Positions 51,547 through 51,820 of a stretch of DNA of 51,820 bases are shown here, one piece after another. The position numbers and the translations under genes are program-made. Below the pieces are notes generated by a model. That model was not told the DNA's origin. It ran no database searches and saw nothing but the letters and a program-made list of their open reading frames with translations. Positions within the stretch are counted from its first letter, which is position 1; each line of letters starts with the position of its first letter. This DNA is from Armatimonadota bacterium (lineage in GTDB: Bacteria; Armatimonadota; JADLDR01): NCBI GenBank assembly GCA_020846535.1, contig JADLDR010000065.1:1-51820 (forward strand). Direction: 5' to 3'.

Positions 51547-51820
51547 TTATGGGTCTTTAGGAAGGCTGTCAATAATTATCTTAAATGGTTTGATGACAGA
51601 CAGCACATCTTGGGATAAATCCAATTTAATGCTACTGTTATAGATATTTTCCGAATTTTGGCTGAGAGGGTCTTGTTTGAACAATGCCATTAATTGCTGC
51701 TGTTGAGTCATATCCAATAATTTTGCGGGTAGCCCTTGTGATTTAATATACTCTTTATAATCTGGCGGAAGGGATGCATAGAACTTCAACAGATCCATTT
51801 GAGCTTTGATTTTGGGGCAC
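51547..51820 (-). CDS. 3' end of a gene leaving the window
   Basis: The reading frame is open from the window edge (CPKIKAQMDLL...) to the stop at 51547, so the ATG at 51798 is probably internal and only the C-terminal 90 residues are here. It contains LLKFYASLPPDYKEYI, GLPAKLLDMTQQQQLMALF and a charged end (IKPFKIIIDSLPKDP). No family was recognised. Its base composition is more AT-rich than the rest of the window, which could point to acquisition. It lies on the opposite strand to the exopolysaccharide cluster. Confidence 0.5.
   Translation of the reverse strand, partial: CPKIKAQMDLLKFYASLPPDYKEYIKSQGLPAKLLDMTQQQQLMALFKQDPLSQNSENIYNSSIKLDLSQDVLSVIKPFKIIIDSLPKDP

Noticed and set aside
1..51820. 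CRISPR array, insertion sequence, integrase or prophage
   Set aside because: No regular direct repeats with spacers and no transposase, integrase or phage structural protein was seen.

Overview
The window looks like a moderately GC-rich (roughly 58-60% by eye) bacterial chromosome segment with a Gram-negative-type envelope. Points in favour are a PEP-CTERM protein, an AMIN-domain amidase, a Wzx/Wzy-type exopolysaccharide cluster and many secreted carbohydrate-active proteins. The gene order amidase, GerMN, murI, rph, rdgB together with the secreted-protein style suggests Armatimonadota or a similar poorly cultured phylum. That placement is inference from gene content. No 16S rRNA or other phylogenetic marker was used.

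Layout. (1) 1-7.6 kb: a decayed GH13 amylase-family gene on the minus strand, divergent from a CUT1 sugar ABC transporter whose substrate-binding protein is fused to the MalF-type permease, followed by a MalG-type permease, a TauE/SafE exporter, small membrane proteins and a PEP-CTERM protein. (2) 7.7-14.6 kb: three very large secreted proteins that look like unclassified glycoside-hydrolase-type enzymes; the first is split by an in-frame amber codon. (3) 14.6-24.5 kb: an orphan Phd/YefM-like antitoxin, a CHAP/NlpC-like peptidase with a perfect EF-hand loop, two aldo/keto reductases, a secreted beta-helix protein, an ADP-ribosylglycohydrolase, an alpha/beta hydrolase, a zinc-type dehydrogenase and a chimeric pseudogene. 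The content suggests sugar or glycoside catabolism. (4) 24.8-30.7 kb: conserved housekeeping genes, namely rsgA (fused to an RNHCP zinc domain), a cell-wall amidase, a GerMN protein, murI, rph and rdgB, in tight overlapping order. (5) 30.7-50.8 kb: a 20-kb, single-strand exopolysaccharide cluster that starts at a consensus sigma-70 promoter. It has sugar-nucleotide synthesis, a Wzz chain-length regulator, a Wzx-like flippase, six GT4 glycosyltransferases, two methyltransferases plus a broken third, a polytopic protein that is the best Wzy candidate, a WecA/MraY-type initiating transferase, two SDR epimerases and a secreted glycosidase-like protein. (6) 50.8-51.8 kb: tRNA-Lys(TTT), a repeat-filled spacer and the 3' end of a gene that leaves the window.

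How the genes fit together. The exopolysaccharide cluster is complete enough for a Wzx/Wzy pathway: activated sugars are made by the phosphohexomutase, nucleotidyltransferase and epimerases. The repeat unit is begun on lipid phosphate by the WecA-like enzyme and extended by the GTs. It is then flipped, polymerised and length-controlled. No outer-membrane export protein or tyrosine kinase is present here. The first half of the window is an accessory region rich in sugar-processing genes, pseudogenes and dispersed palindromic repeats.

The most unusual items are the RsgA-RNHCP fusion, the binding-protein/permease fusion with a linking membrane helix, the amber-split secreted enzyme, a murI with no normal start codon at its conserved N-terminus, and the unclassified secreted enzymes. 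I found no CRISPR array, transposase, integrase or rRNA.
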